A stretch of 42,569 nucleotides of DNA from Legionella londiniensis (GTDB lineage: Bacteria; Pseudomonadota; Gammaproteobacteria; Legionellales; Legionellaceae), in contig NZ_LNYK01000016.1 in NCBI RefSeq assembly GCF_001467825.1, positions 32,315-74,883 of the forward strand. The letters run 5' to 3'. Made by a program: the position numbers and the translations under genes. Each line of letters begins with the position of its first letter. Position 1 is the first letter of the stretch. Below the pieces are notes generated by a model. The model worked only from the letters and a program-made list of their open reading frames with translations, ran no database searches and had not been told where the DNA came from. Positions 8,801 to 16,733 of this stretch are shown piece by piece.

Positions 8801-9323
8801 TAAGCTGGGCGCAGCTGCACTCTGTCTTTAAATCAGTTAAGGCCGCTCCTTGTGAAACGACCTTTTCTACTGCGGCCTTGCTGCAATTTTCCTCTTTTAA
8901 GGTTTGCAGCCATAAACTTTTTTGAGTTCCAGCAACATCTTCAAGCGCCAGTGTGGTAAAACCAACCGCACCCTTACCCTGCTGAGGCCCAATTGCCTGG
9001 ACGCCCTTGCCAAAGGCCTGAGTACGTATAATGGTAGGAATGGCGCTGCCGCCTGTCTTGGCCGCTTCTTCAGCCTGTTGAATATTTCTCGTTTCTACGA
9101 GAGCTGCATATTCTGCTGTCGGGTCAGCTGAACCTGGAATAGAGGCAATACCGCCAGGCGCTTCAGCAATCCGGGCTTTTGTTACTACAGGAGCCGTAGA
9201 AGCTGTAAAGCGGATTGCTCCAATGATAACGGCAATAACCAGGACAACCCCGGTAAAAATAATAATTACCCTGGATCGGGTATTGGTGAATAATGCCTTG
9301 AGATTTTCTCTTCTTCCTGCCAT
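5832..9323 (-). CDS. icmE: Type IVB core channel protein IcmE/DotG with expanded repeats
   Basis: VirB10/TrbI-like protein that spans from the inner membrane to the outer-membrane core. One membrane span lies near residues 18-40. The C-terminal region (about 960-1160) carries the conserved TrbI-type domain. Between them, from about residue 170 to 850, lie about forty decapeptides of type AGF-S/T-xx-EL-K/R-x, with interspersed variants starting AGC or GVS. Six copies of a longer unit (GCDP...GVSAKRI...NGCDAAALKAAGF) recur; the three best match at about 75-residue spacing. At 1163 residues it is longer than the roughly 1050 residues of Legionella DotG. A Gln-rich coiled stretch (about 890-945) and a Gly-rich linker follow the repeats. 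Paired cysteines recur in the long unit, 24 residues apart. Confidence 0.97.
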   Translation of the reverse strand: MAGRRENLKALFTNTRSRVIIIFTGVVLVIAVIIGAIRFTASTAPVVTKARIAEAPGGIASIPGSADPTAEYAALVETRNIQQAEEAAKTGGSAIPTIIRTQAFGKGVQAIGPQQGKGAVGFTTLALEDVAGTQKSLWLQTLKEENCSKAAVEKVVSQGAALTDLKTECSCAQLKDNGYGLSELQQVCSCKELKAAGFNARQLKNIGYTARRLRLCGFNACELHAAGFTAQEMKDGGFTDGELKGAGYSPEEIARAGGLPEGITEQDVRNAGCDAASLRRLRTAGVSAAAIRRINGCSPAQLKAAGFTAEELRNAGFSAADLKNAGFTPAELRAGGFSGRDLLNAGYSPEELAQAGFTSDEIKAAEANLPPGVTLQKVKEAGCDPETLRRERLAGVSAKIIRQQAGCSASALKAAGFTDNDLANAGFSPAEIRAADRVGDDAIRSAGCDPQRLGALLQQGVSAKRIRDLNGCDAATLKAAGFDAKSLAEAGFTPDELRNAGFTEREIQDAQAVSDEGVRAAGCDPQKLNSLRQQGVTAKRIRELNGCDAAALKAAGFDAKSLAEAGFTPNQLRNAGFTPQEVQNAFPMSEADIKAAGCDPAKLRTLYQQGVSAKRIRDLNGCDAAALKAAGFDAKSLADAGFTPQELLAAGFTPQQLNQAGLNPEGVIAAGRTADCSVESLRAARAMGVSAETIKETLGCSAEALKQAGYTAAELRRAGFTAAELRDAGFTPEQLKQAGFSAQELRAAGFSAQELKNAGFTAAQLKEAGFSASELKNAGFTVSELKAAGFSAKELKDAGFSASALRNAGFSAKELKDAGFNANQLKNAGYSDEELKNAGFAPDETVVAGLPERPPAAPRPSAVAVPPGFAGPGAAPAAQPADNAAQLQEILERQQKQMAAQEHQQELQQRISVMQAAASESLQEWKTVSTQVYVEGSAKEEAEAGAAGPQLVGGKLYQPGGSGGAAGDGGGAAQEAIIKTGDVLFAVLDTSVNSDEPGPILATIVSGKLKGSKLIGSFTLPPNADKMVISFNTMSVPGAAKTTSINAYAIDPNTARTALSSRTNHHYLMRYGSLFASTFLQGFGNAFQSAGTTITIGGTGGVQTTTVQSGIGRSILENAVIGLATLGKSWAQVAQQQFNRPTTVEVCSGTGMGILFTQDVTSL
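6800..8800 (-). repeat. Decapeptide and 225-bp tandem repeats inside icmE
   Basis: The DNA encodes tandem 30-bp units (AGFxxxELxx). About fourteen run uninterrupted between roughly 6800 and 7220. A longer unit of about 225 bp recurs with high nucleotide identity near 7450-7560, 7680-7790 and 7905-8010, with more diverged copies on either side. Identity is highest among the three central copies, which suggests recent duplication or gene conversion. The long antisense reading frames here are by-products of the repeat periodicity. Confidence 0.9.
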
Positions 9324-9326
9324 TTA

Positions 9327-10460
9327 TTATAACCCTTCTACCTTGAGTTGCATGACTTTACCGTGCCAGGATACCAGTAACACAGGAGATTTTTGCATTT
9401 CATAAGCATGCATCCCATCTGCACTGGTCATACTTGCAATCCAGCCTGGAGATAATATGGTCAGGTTGGTTCTGACATACATTTTCTCGTTTAGCAACCA
9501 GGCTCTCGCATCTCCCCCGCTTACGGTGAGCCGTTTACTGGCTGGCGGGGGGACACCATCCAAAACATTCAGCAACACATCATTCGCAGAAGGCGGTAAG
9601 CCTACTTCCATAGGCAAACTTTTAGCGTTTGGCCCAAACCCTTGAATACGCAAATCCACCCGATAATCAACTGCCTTTTGACCGGGTATTAAAGTTAGCA
9701 TGACAGGCGTATTTAACCCCTGTAGCCGTACAGCAAGGTTGCCGTATGTATAGAGCTTAAGCGCCTGGATCATGAGCGTATTGCTGGTTTTATCCCACTG
9801 GATACTGAATGCGGATGGATTGCCCAAGTCATATGCACTGATTGGCCAGGGAGAACCCGTGGAGTCAAGGAAAACAAGCGAAGATACAAACCCTTGGGCC
9901 AAGCGTATAACTGGCGGCGTGGAACCTGGGGAAAGATTGACTATTTGCGAAGTAGCCGTAGGCTTTGGCGGAGTTCCAGCCGGAGAAGCTTCCGCATATT
10001 CTTTAGTCTGGTACATTTGCTTGAGTTTGATGATTTGCTCTGGGGATAAAGGAAATAATTGCCCAGTCACTTCTTCAAATGCCAATTCGTCGATCGTTTC
10101 TTTTTCTACAGCCGGCGGCACCATGGCTTCCGGAGGCTGCTGAGCAGGTTGTGCCGGAGGCCTCGTCTGTGCAGCAGTTGGCTGAGGTGGAGCCTGGGGA
10201 GGAAGGGGGCGAACCTGTGCTGGTGCGGCTTGGGCTGGCGCCGCGGCGGCTGGAGCCTGCTGGGTATCTCTTTCCGCTGCCAGACGCTGCTGCAACATCC
10301 TGAGTTGTTCCAAGGCTTGTTGAGCCGGATCAACCTGCTGGGCCACTGCAATTTTTGTAAAAAAAACAATCAAAAGAGTAACATAAAAAAATTTAAAGAT
10401 GGAGAAACCAGCTTTTTGTAATAATTTTATCGCCCTGCTTATTGATTGTAATTTACTCAT
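9327..10460 (-). CDS. icmK: Type IVB core outer-membrane protein IcmK/DotH
   Basis: DotH is exported and assembles with lipoproteins DotC and DotD at the outer membrane to form the core ring. The chosen ATG at 10460 gives 377 residues. It has a perfect GAGGAG ribosome site that overlaps the end of icmL, whereas the longer frame would need a TTG. A long N-terminal region precedes a hydrophobic signal segment (about residues 20-40, ending KIAVAQQ). Next come a low-complexity Ala/Pro/Gln segment (about 60-115) and a C-terminal beta-rich domain. It lies 3 bp upstream of icmE and 4 bp downstream of icmL, so translation is probably coupled. Legionella DotH is 361 residues. Confidence 0.95.
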   Translation of the reverse strand: MSKLQSISRAIKLLQKAGFSIFKFFYVTLLIVFFTKIAVAQQVDPAQQALEQLRMLQQRLAAERDTQQAPAAAAPAQAAPAQVRPLPPQAPPQPTAAQTRPPAQPAQQPPEAMVPPAVEKETIDELAFEEVTGQLFPLSPEQIIKLKQMYQTKEYAEASPAGTPPKPTATSQIVNLSPGSTPPVIRLAQGFVSSLVFLDSTGSPWPISAYDLGNPSAFSIQWDKTSNTLMIQALKLYTYGNLAVRLQGLNTPVMLTLIPGQKAVDYRVDLRIQGFGPNAKSLPMEVGLPPSANDVLLNVLDGVPPPASKRLTVSGGDARAWLLNEKMYVRTNLTILSPGWIASMTSADGMHAYEMQKSPVLLVSWHGKVMQLKVEGL

Positions 10461-10464
10461 ATCA

Positions 10465-11100
10465 TTACTCCTCACCAGTTGCAGGGCCAACTACAAACTG
10501 AGCTATGCCTATGCCTCTTGGCGAGTTAAGTGTAGACACACGTGTTATTAACATGGTTACAACATTATTTTGCTGTGAAAACTCACTGGCACTTTGATAT
10601 GTAACAAGAATTGGCATTTGCACACGCCAGGAATAACGATTGTTTAATATTCCTTTTTGTAAAATGATAGGCGCTCTTGTTGCGACCGCTGAAACAACCA
10701 GTTTTTTTGCCCTGACAGCATCAAGGTTGTTTGATTCCTCGAGCGCAGCTAGAAATTGCGACCAGCCTTCTGCGGTAAAAAATCCTGATGCAGCCTGCAG
10801 CTCGCTTCGGTAATTGACAAAATTATAAGTAAATGCCGCTATCGCAGCCTGATTTGCCCACTGCAAGACTGCAGAATCCGACTGGTTTGGTTCGTTCAGC
10901 GGGAAAAGAGGGGTAATCCGTCCATTGATACTGGTTGCAAAATACTTGGGCGCAGGCGGGTGAGTAACAATATAACCCAAAATGAACGCCAGCACTAAAT
11001 TGGCAATCAATGAAACCAAAAGCACTAAAACGATTTTCCGTTGTCCATCACGATAAAATTTATTTCGCAATGTAACTGCTGTCAAAGCATCTTCAGCCAT
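10465..11100 (-). CDS. icmL: Type IVB inner-membrane protein IcmL/DotI
   Basis: Bitopic inner-membrane protein (211 residues; Legionella 212) with one span near residues 24-46 and a VirB8-like periplasmic domain. The family forms a hetero-complex with DotJ and is proposed to stabilise the inner-membrane part of the machine. Conserved family features seen are YFATSINGRITPLFPL just after the span and a C-terminal TRVSTLNSPRGIGIAQF stretch. The start has an AGAGGA site. It follows icmM by 11 bp and is followed after 4 bp by icmK. Confidence 0.96.
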   Translation of the reverse strand: MAEDALTAVTLRNKFYRDGQRKIVLVLLVSLIANLVLAFILGYIVTHPPAPKYFATSINGRITPLFPLNEPNQSDSAVLQWANQAAIAAFTYNFVNYRSELQAASGFFTAEGWSQFLAALEESNNLDAVRAKKLVVSAVATRAPIILQKGILNNRYSWRVQMPILVTYQSASEFSQQNNVVTMLITRVSTLNSPRGIGIAQFVVGPATGEE

Positions 11101-11111
11101 AATATCCTCTG

Positions 11112-11396
11112 TTATTGGGGTATGACTTTGTTGTCAGTTTCAGTTTCTACTTCATCTGGAAGCAAGGGCTCTGAAGTATAATTCGGTTGATCAAGCGGTG
11201 TAAGCTGCACTGGTGGAGTAACACCATTAGTCGCATAAAAATCCGGCTCAGGTCTTGAAAAATAAGTATAATAAATTAAAACACCCAAAATTAAATTTAA
11301 AAAAATTGAAATCACAAGAACACGGATAGAACTACGATAAGTCCGAACATAAAACCCTTTTGAATTTTTAATGATTTGCCAAGCTCTCCGGCTCAT
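11112..11396 (-). CDS. icmM: Type IVB inner-membrane protein IcmM/DotJ
   Basis: A 94-residue bitopic protein, the same length as Legionella DotJ. It is a truncated relative of DotI: a basic N-terminus, one membrane span (about residues 24-46), then a YFSRPEPDFYATN segment that parallels the YFATSINGR segment of IcmL, and an acidic tail. DotI and DotJ form a heteromeric inner-membrane complex. It lies 12 bp after icmN. Confidence 0.93.
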   Translation of the reverse strand: MSRRAWQIIKNSKGFYVRTYRSSIRVLVISIFLNLILGVLIYYTYFSRPEPDFYATNGVTPPVQLTPLDQPNYTSEPLLPDEVETETDNKVIPQ

Positions 11397-11408
11397 AGCA
11401 ATATCCCG

Positions 11409-11969
11409 TCACGCAACTGCATTTCGAAAAGTGATTTCAATTCTCGCATTTGCTGAAGAATCCCCACCTTCCCTCAAACATAATATAGGTTTATCACTGC
11501 CATGCCCATGTGTAAAGATAAATCGGCTGTCTATATTTTGAGTGCGCAAATAGTTTCCAACAGCCCGGGCCCTGGCTAAAGTCAATGCCCGCTCACGCTG
11601 AGGAGATACACATTTGCTGCTATAGGCAGACACAGTGACGCTTATTTTTCGAAACTGCCGCAAATAACAGGCAACGTTGTTTAACAACCCATAAGAGTCC
11701 CATCTGAGCCGAGGAGATTGTGTAGCAAAAAGCCTATCAGCAGGTATACTGATTAAATAGTCCTGCCCCAGGGTAATCACACGTATGCCCTGCTTGTTGA
11801 ATTGGTCCTGCATTTCCATAATAGCCTCATCATAAGCACCGGCTACTTTATAAGGCAATGCAGCCTTATCGTTTGCGGCAGGCAACGAGGCTGACCGACA
11901 CCCTGAAAGCACGACAAATATCATCAGCATCATTATTTTTCTTATCAAGCTGATGCAGAATTCCTTCAA
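11409..11969 (-). CDS. icmN: OmpA-like lipoprotein IcmN/DotK
   Basis: Predicted outer-membrane lipoprotein with a C-terminal OmpA-type peptidoglycan-binding domain, an accessory part of the Dot/Icm core. A lipobox LSGC places the lipidated cysteine at residue 24 of the 186-residue frame. The domain shows ERALTLARARAVGNYLRTQ and a closing ARIEITFRN motif. The frame starts with TTG. The only other nearby start (ATG at 11933) would leave just eleven hydrophobic residues without a positive charge, so TTG is preferred, with a GGGG stretch upstream. A 395-bp gap separates it from icmO, which implies its own promoter. Confidence 0.9.
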   Translation of the reverse strand: MKEFCISLIRKIMMLMIFVVLSGCRSASLPAANDKAALPYKVAGAYDEAIMEMQDQFNKQGIRVITLGQDYLISIPADRLFATQSPRLRWDSYGLLNNVACYLRQFRKISVTVSAYSSKCVSPQRERALTLARARAVGNYLRTQNIDSRFIFTHGHGSDKPILCLREGGDSSANARIEITFRNAVA

Positions 11970-12364
11970 TCTAGATCCCCAATCAGAAAGAGTCAGGCTA
12001 TTCAGCAGATAGAGACAATATCTCTTATATCTGCTTCCATCGGAATATAATGAAATAAAAACATACTAATCATTGGCTTGCAAGCAGTATATCAAATTTT
12101 CATCATTCCTGACTGAAAAGAAATGAGTCAAAGCCTGGAGCCGGCAATAAGCCGCATAGTGTTATGACAATAAAATATCCTCATCCTAACCTCTATCAGG
12201 GAAATAGATCTTCATCATATTGGGACACCGAAAATGTTGGCAATGCAGGAGGATAAAGAAAGAAAACAGTTTAAAAAAGCGTGTAGCCAGCGCAAATAGC
12301 CTTGCTAATAACATGGATATCCAATAAAAGCATATGAATCGAATGCTGGAAACTTTATGGTTTG
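11970..12364. other. Intergenic gap between icmO and icmN
   Basis: This 395-bp stretch has no credible ORF; the longest small plus-strand frame is about 20 codons. It holds the stem-loop at 12004-12035 and probably the promoter for icmN onward, but I could not pick a convincing -35/-10 pair. In Legionella these genes are close together, so the gap is a local peculiarity, perhaps a decayed gene or a long regulated leader. Confidence 0.6.
12004..12035 (-). promoter_or_regulatory. Stem-loop in the icmN leader
   Basis: On the minus strand AGCAGAT pairs with ATCTGCT (7 bp). After a three-base ATA bulge on one side, AGAGA pairs with TCTCT around a 5-base TATTG loop. It lies 35-66 bases upstream of the icmN TTG start. 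No U-tract follows, so it is not a usual terminator; a regulatory leader hairpin or protein-binding palindrome is possible. Confidence 0.4.
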
Positions 12365-14707
12365 TTACAGATCAGCGTTTTTCTCTTTTGCCTTTTCCCG
12401 TTCTCGGCTTATCTTGTCTGACAAGCCCTCAACCAGCTGGGCTAACTCATCTGCACTAATCTCATCGCGCTCCTCTGGCGGATAGGTGGTTGCTGATTGA
12501 AAATCCCTGATTAACTCGTTGGCAATACTGCCCGCCAGTTTATCTTTTTCTCCGCTTAAGCGTTCTATTGCCATTAAATAATCGCGAGATTCATTAATAG
12601 CCAAAAGCGGTTCAGAAAACTTATCTTTATTCTCAACCAATAAGGGCGGTGCGTCCTCTGGATGGCGCAGAGACGTAAAAATGGTTATCGTGCCTTCTGG
12701 TTCTTCCACCAAAAGCTCTTCTACTTTTTCAGGCTCATTGTGGCTGTGAAATGCAAGCAGGGCAGCAACACCTCTTTCGATAGGATCTTTTGCGTCTGAT
12801 TCCCTTAATACCTTTGTGATTAAAGTAATTTCTTCATTGGCATCAGGAGCAATTGTGATATCGCCACTTTTTAATACCTGCTGGAAGCCCGAGAGCTGAT
12901 TTTGCAATTTTGCCAAATAATCATCCGGCGGTGATTCTACTTTTAAAAATTGATTTAATTTCAATTTCTTAACAGGTTTTGGATTGGCATAAAACATTCT
13001 TGCGCGAACAATTTTTGAACGGAAGAAAATGTGCGCTTCACCTTCCGTCTGCTCTTTTAAATCCAATAAATCAATGCGTGCCCTTTTCTCAAATGAAGAG
13101 CTTTTGGTATCCATATAGCTGCTGACCACAGCACTGTCCTTGCTTTGAAATGAGTCAACTTTTGTAACATAGGCTTCACCAGCTGTTTTGGTGAAAAAAT
13201 CCCAAGTTTCGGTTGGATCTTCCAGTTTCATACAAATTTTAATGTTCGTATTTGCACCAATAGATGCGGCTTCTTCCTTGGAGGCTTTTTGAAACGCCGG
13301 TAAATCCTGGCCGGCGAAAATTGCTGAGAAACCAAGTGATCGCGCCTGCGCAGGTACAACAGCAAACCCTTGAACGGCGTAATAACCATATTCATCAAGC
13401 ACGCAAATGTAGGGAGTCGGCGAATTGGTTGGCTTTCTTTCAATCACGTCCCGATAATCCCCTTCAACCTCTTCTCCAAGACCTGCGGCCATCATTGCTT
13501 TTAAAGATGAAACAATAATTTTGCCAAGGTTTGAAAGCTCATCGGGAGATTTTTCCAGTGCCGGCAAGAGCACGACCAAAATGCGGCGATTTAATACAAC
13601 ATCTTTAAAATCAACTTCAGCTAAATTGGTCCGGACAATATGGCCATAGGTATCAGCCAAAGATGAAAAAGCGCGCACCAGCTGCATGGTGATGAATCCA
13701 TGCTGCTCAAACACTTGCGATACTTGCTTGCCTTTCTTTTCCTTGTTATAGCCCGGCAAGGTGCTGAGATAGTTTCTTAAAGGATCAGTGACGACTTTGG
13801 GGACTGATTCTATATTAATGCTTTCCTGATCATCGCGAGGGAATATTTTATCAATCACGATGGTTTCCAGACGCTGCAAATCAAAGTAGTTACGGATGGT
13901 ATCTGCGTCCAGCAAGATAGCCCCTTCATCGCGCATATATACCAATAACCTCATTAAGGCTTCAACGAAAGCAATAGCCCTGCCCTTCCACATGTCGCCG
14001 TCTGAAGACTGGCTTGCCCCTCCCATCAGGCTTACGACAAGCTGGGTTAGCATGCTTGAAGAACCCTGGCAGAAAGGATTTAATGTATTTGATAAGCGTC
14101 TTTCCTGCGGCCCAATAATATCACGCGCGCCTGTCATGAAGTTAATAAGCAATAAATCATCTTCACGCCCCATGCTGCGTACCATGGAAAAAACTTTGGC
14201 ATATAACGAGTTATCGCCTTTGCCATCCACATAAATAAATCCGCTTCCCTGAACCAGGGCATTAAAAGCGATGGACACCAAAGTTTCCGTTTTACCGCTA
14301 CCGGTGGAACCAAAAATAAGCGCATGTGTACGCATATCGTCATTGGCAAACCACAGTTCCTCATTGGTTTTGCGATCGTTGCCAAAAAAAGCGATACCCC
14401 GTGCCATATTAGGCGTTTTTATGCCCGGTTTTAAATCGTTATAATCTTTAACACCTGCAATTTTTGGCAGGCGAAAAGGCAAGGTTTGTTTTCGGGTGAA
14501 CGCATAAAGGAAAGATATCGTACCGATTATGAGCGTAAATAATCCAATTTCTGATACATAGTAGGCAATCGCTGCCAAAGAAACCAAAACGATAGATACA
14601 TTGGTGGGATCAGAAAAGAAATCCCGCATACGCTGGCCAATCGTTCGCGTATCCCTTAAAAGCTGGGTCGGATCGATTTCATGACGTGAATCTATACCTC
14701 GCATCAT
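12365..14707 (-). CDS. icmO: Type IV coupling protein IcmO/DotL
   Basis: VirD4-family coupling ATPase that receives substrates at the inner membrane (780 residues; Legionella DotL is 783). Two membrane spans lie near residues 38-50 and 55-70. Walker A GSTGSGKT is at 133-140 and a Walker B-type CVLDEYG appears in the middle of the ATPase domain. The C-terminal extension of about 200 residues is acidic and helical, the region that in Legionella binds IcmS-IcmW, LvgA and DotN. The ATG overlaps the icmP stop in an ATGA arrangement, indicating translational coupling. A second ATG directly follows the first. Confidence 0.97.
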   Translation of the reverse strand: MMRGIDSRHEIDPTQLLRDTRTIGQRMRDFFSDPTNVSIVLVSLAAIAYYVSEIGLFTLIIGTISFLYAFTRKQTLPFRLPKIAGVKDYNDLKPGIKTPNMARGIAFFGNDRKTNEELWFANDDMRTHALIFGSTGSGKTETLVSIAFNALVQGSGFIYVDGKGDNSLYAKVFSMVRSMGREDDLLLINFMTGARDIIGPQERRLSNTLNPFCQGSSSMLTQLVVSLMGGASQSSDGDMWKGRAIAFVEALMRLLVYMRDEGAILLDADTIRNYFDLQRLETIVIDKIFPRDDQESINIESVPKVVTDPLRNYLSTLPGYNKEKKGKQVSQVFEQHGFITMQLVRAFSSLADTYGHIVRTNLAEVDFKDVVLNRRILVVLLPALEKSPDELSNLGKIIVSSLKAMMAAGLGEEVEGDYRDVIERKPTNSPTPYICVLDEYGYYAVQGFAVVPAQARSLGFSAIFAGQDLPAFQKASKEEAASIGANTNIKICMKLEDPTETWDFFTKTAGEAYVTKVDSFQSKDSAVVSSYMDTKSSSFEKRARIDLLDLKEQTEGEAHIFFRSKIVRARMFYANPKPVKKLKLNQFLKVESPPDDYLAKLQNQLSGFQQVLKSGDITIAPDANEEITLITKVLRESDAKDPIERGVAALLAFHSHNEPEKVEELLVEEPEGTITIFTSLRHPEDAPPLLVENKDKFSEPLLAINESRDYLMAIERLSGEKDKLAGSIANELIRDFQSATTYPPEERDEISADELAQLVEGLSDKISREREKAKEKNADL

Positions 14708-15834
14708 GGTTGTAACTCCTGAAGCTCCTGCGAAGATAACTTCACTTCTTTAACCGCTATCTCCAAAGCTTTAATCGCCTCATCTATCATCGGCACCAGT
14801 GAACGCCGCCCCATGGCTATTTCTGCTTTCCAGTGGGCAAAAGGGCCTGCAACCTCCGCAAAGGGCGTTTGTCGGCCAACACAATTCAGCATGTACCATA
14901 AACGCCGGTCAACCGGCTTTAACCATAAAAATTCGGCACTGGGTACAACGCCGTCATCCCGAGCTGCCTGCAATAATGAAGCCAAAACAGTCAATTGATA
15001 AGCATGTCTTGCAATGATGTTTTGCACATTCGCCTCGTTTTGGTATTTCTTAAGAGTTGCCGTGGCTATGTTATAATCAGGTTTTCCCTGTGCATAGCTT
15101 TTGTCGATCGATTCCAATATCATGGTGGCGGCATTGCGGTCTCGGTTTAAACGAGCAATAAATACAGCAGCCAAGGCACGGGCATGCGGCGGGCAGCGCT
15201 CAAACCCATCCCAATAAGGTCCTAATTGCAAGGTAAATACTCGCTTGGCATCTCCTCGGCGGATGGAAGCAGTCATCTCCATGCCCGGCAAGGGCTTCTC
15301 AAGGAGAGAGTCATTTTTTTTCAACAGTTGATATTTGCGGGCGAATTCCATAGGTGTTAGCGCCATTGCCCAGGGGCCTTGATTGATATCCTGAGAAACC
15401 AAATCTTCCTTAACCACGGGCATAATGGCCGGCCAGTTGTATTGCTCCTGAGCACGCAGGCTTTTCATATCATAGGTTTTGCGGAATTTTAATGTGATGT
15501 TTGATTTATATAGTATCACCGCAAAAACAATTAAGACCCCAACAAAGGGATAACGCATATAATTGCCTACAATGCGAGTGTGCTCAATTAATTGATTCCA
15601 GGTTACGCTTGCTGGATCAATTGTTTGCATTAAATAAATTTCTTGATTGAGCTGCGTACCGCCTGTAAAAAAACTAACGAGTTTGGCTTGCAGAATATTT
15701 AGATAAAAAATGAAACTTACAACATAGGCATGGGCAACATACCATATCACATAAGCGGTTAACAAAAGCAGGATTGTAATCCAAACCGGTGCCAGTGAAT
15801 TATCGCCTGAATGTTGCTGTGCTTGTTGAGCCAT
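14704..15834 (-). CDS. icmP: Type IVB coupling-complex protein IcmP/DotM
   Basis: Inner-membrane partner of DotL that, in Legionella, recognises acidic Glu-rich signals on effectors through a cytosolic domain. It has 376 residues, the usual size. Membrane spans lie near residues 17-50 and 95-112, followed by a soluble domain containing motifs such as YWDGFERCPPHARALAAVF and WLKPVDRRLWYMLNCVGRQ. The stop overlaps the icmO start. A -10-like TATAAT lies about 45 bases upstream of the start, so icmP-icmO may have their own promoter separate from icmQ. Confidence 0.96.
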   Translation of the reverse strand: MAQQAQQHSGDNSLAPVWITILLLLTAYVIWYVAHAYVVSFIFYLNILQAKLVSFFTGGTQLNQEIYLMQTIDPASVTWNQLIEHTRIVGNYMRYPFVGVLIVFAVILYKSNITLKFRKTYDMKSLRAQEQYNWPAIMPVVKEDLVSQDINQGPWAMALTPMEFARKYQLLKKNDSLLEKPLPGMEMTASIRRGDAKRVFTLQLGPYWDGFERCPPHARALAAVFIARLNRDRNAATMILESIDKSYAQGKPDYNIATATLKKYQNEANVQNIIARHAYQLTVLASLLQAARDDGVVPSAEFLWLKPVDRRLWYMLNCVGRQTPFAEVAGPFAHWKAEIAMGRRSLVPMIDEAIKALEIAVKEVKLSSQELQELQP

Positions 15835-15866
15835 TGGAAAATAATTGGTAAAGATAATCTAAATTA

Positions 15867-15884
15867 AAGTATATACTTATTATA
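15867..15884 (-). promoter_or_regulatory. Putative -10 element and palindrome ahead of icmP
   Basis: On the minus strand TATAAT occupies 15879-15884. It is followed at once by the perfect 12-bp palindrome AAGTATATACTT (15867-15878), roughly where transcription would start. No good -35 hexamer at 16-18 bases was found, so this is tentative. Confidence 0.35.
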
Positions 15885-15979
15885 GACTGTTTTTCTATTT
15901 TGACCGACAAAAGTCAGCGAGGCTAACTGATTCAAGAATAAAATTCAGTTGTTGCAGATAGAACATCAAGCCGGCCGTC

Positions 15980-16570
15980 TTACTCATTCTCTTGAGGATT
16001 TTTCTTGGTAAGCCGTCCCCCTTCATATTTATAAGTGCCTGATTGGTGTACAAATCGATTAATATTTTTTATATTAATCGCCTTATCTTTCAATGTCATA
16101 AGCGGTTTGCCTAATTTATCCAAAGGCATTTTATCAGCAGGAAGTGAGAGGATGTCGTTTTGGCTGACATAAATGGATACATATGCTTCATTTACTTTTT
16201 TCTCTTTTGTGCGAATTATTTCCTTCACATCTTGCTCATTGGCATAAATTGGCCGAGCAATGATCTGCGTGGGTAAATTGGCAATAATTCGCTCCCAGGA
16301 AGCAAGATTTGACCCATCAGTTGAATAAAGCCCAATAAATATCTCCTGCTGGCCGCTGCGAAGCGCGACACGATTGGCAAGATTGGATGCATGCATGGCA
16401 TTATCACTGTTGGCATCATTTAAGTAATTGGCTAATTTATCGCGAATTGACTGTAAATTTTTGCCTATGACCCGCAAAAAATTGGATTCATCCCAGGGGC
16501 CCTCTTCAATTGCCTCATCCAGAGCCTTTAAAATTTCTCGAGATTGTTGTTCGGTTAATTTATCTTTCAT
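15980..16570 (-). CDS. icmQ: Type IVB protein IcmQ
   Basis: Cytoplasmic Dot/Icm protein that, in Legionella, can insert into membranes, binds NAD through a C-terminal ADP-ribosyltransferase-like fold, and is held in check by IcmR. The start is set at the ATG giving MKDKLTEQQ, which matches the beginning of known IcmQ proteins (196 residues). An eight-residue longer frame needs TTG. The N-terminal half is helical (ALDEAIEEGPWDESNFLRVIG motif) and the C-terminal half holds the NAD-binding-type domain. The gene lies downstream of the FIR gene as expected, after a 163-bp gap with an extended -10 element. Confidence 0.95.
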   Translation of the reverse strand: MKDKLTEQQSREILKALDEAIEEGPWDESNFLRVIGKNLQSIRDKLANYLNDANSDNAMHASNLANRVALRSGQQEIFIGLYSTDGSNLASWERIIANLPTQIIARPIYANEQDVKEIIRTKEKKVNEAYVSIYVSQNDILSLPADKMPLDKLGKPLMTLKDKAINIKNINRFVHQSGTYKYEGGRLTKKNPQENE

Positions 16571-16691
16571 AGAAAACAGCACTAAATTGTACAACCAGTC
16601 AAAAAAATGTTTATAAAATTTCCAGTGACCATTTTACGAATTGGAAATTGCCAATTGTTCGTTAAATCTCGGATAATCATTTATATGGACA

Positions 16692-16700
16692 ATTATAACA
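16692..16700 (-). promoter_or_regulatory. Extended -10 promoter element ahead of icmQ
   Basis: On the minus strand TGTTATAAT fits the extended -10 form TGnTATAAT. It lies between the FIR stop and the icmQ start and would give a leader of about 115 bases. No matching -35 is obvious, which is typical of extended -10 promoters. The identical nonamer occurs ahead of the repeat-protein gene at 33331-33339. Confidence 0.45.
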
Positions 16701-16733
16701 CCTAAGCAGGATATCTGCCGGTGCTATAATTTA

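Noticed and set aside
10461..10490. Ten-codon N-terminal extension of IcmK from a TTG
   Set aside because: The ATG at 10460 has a perfect GAGGAG site, and the extension would overlap the end of icmL without family support.
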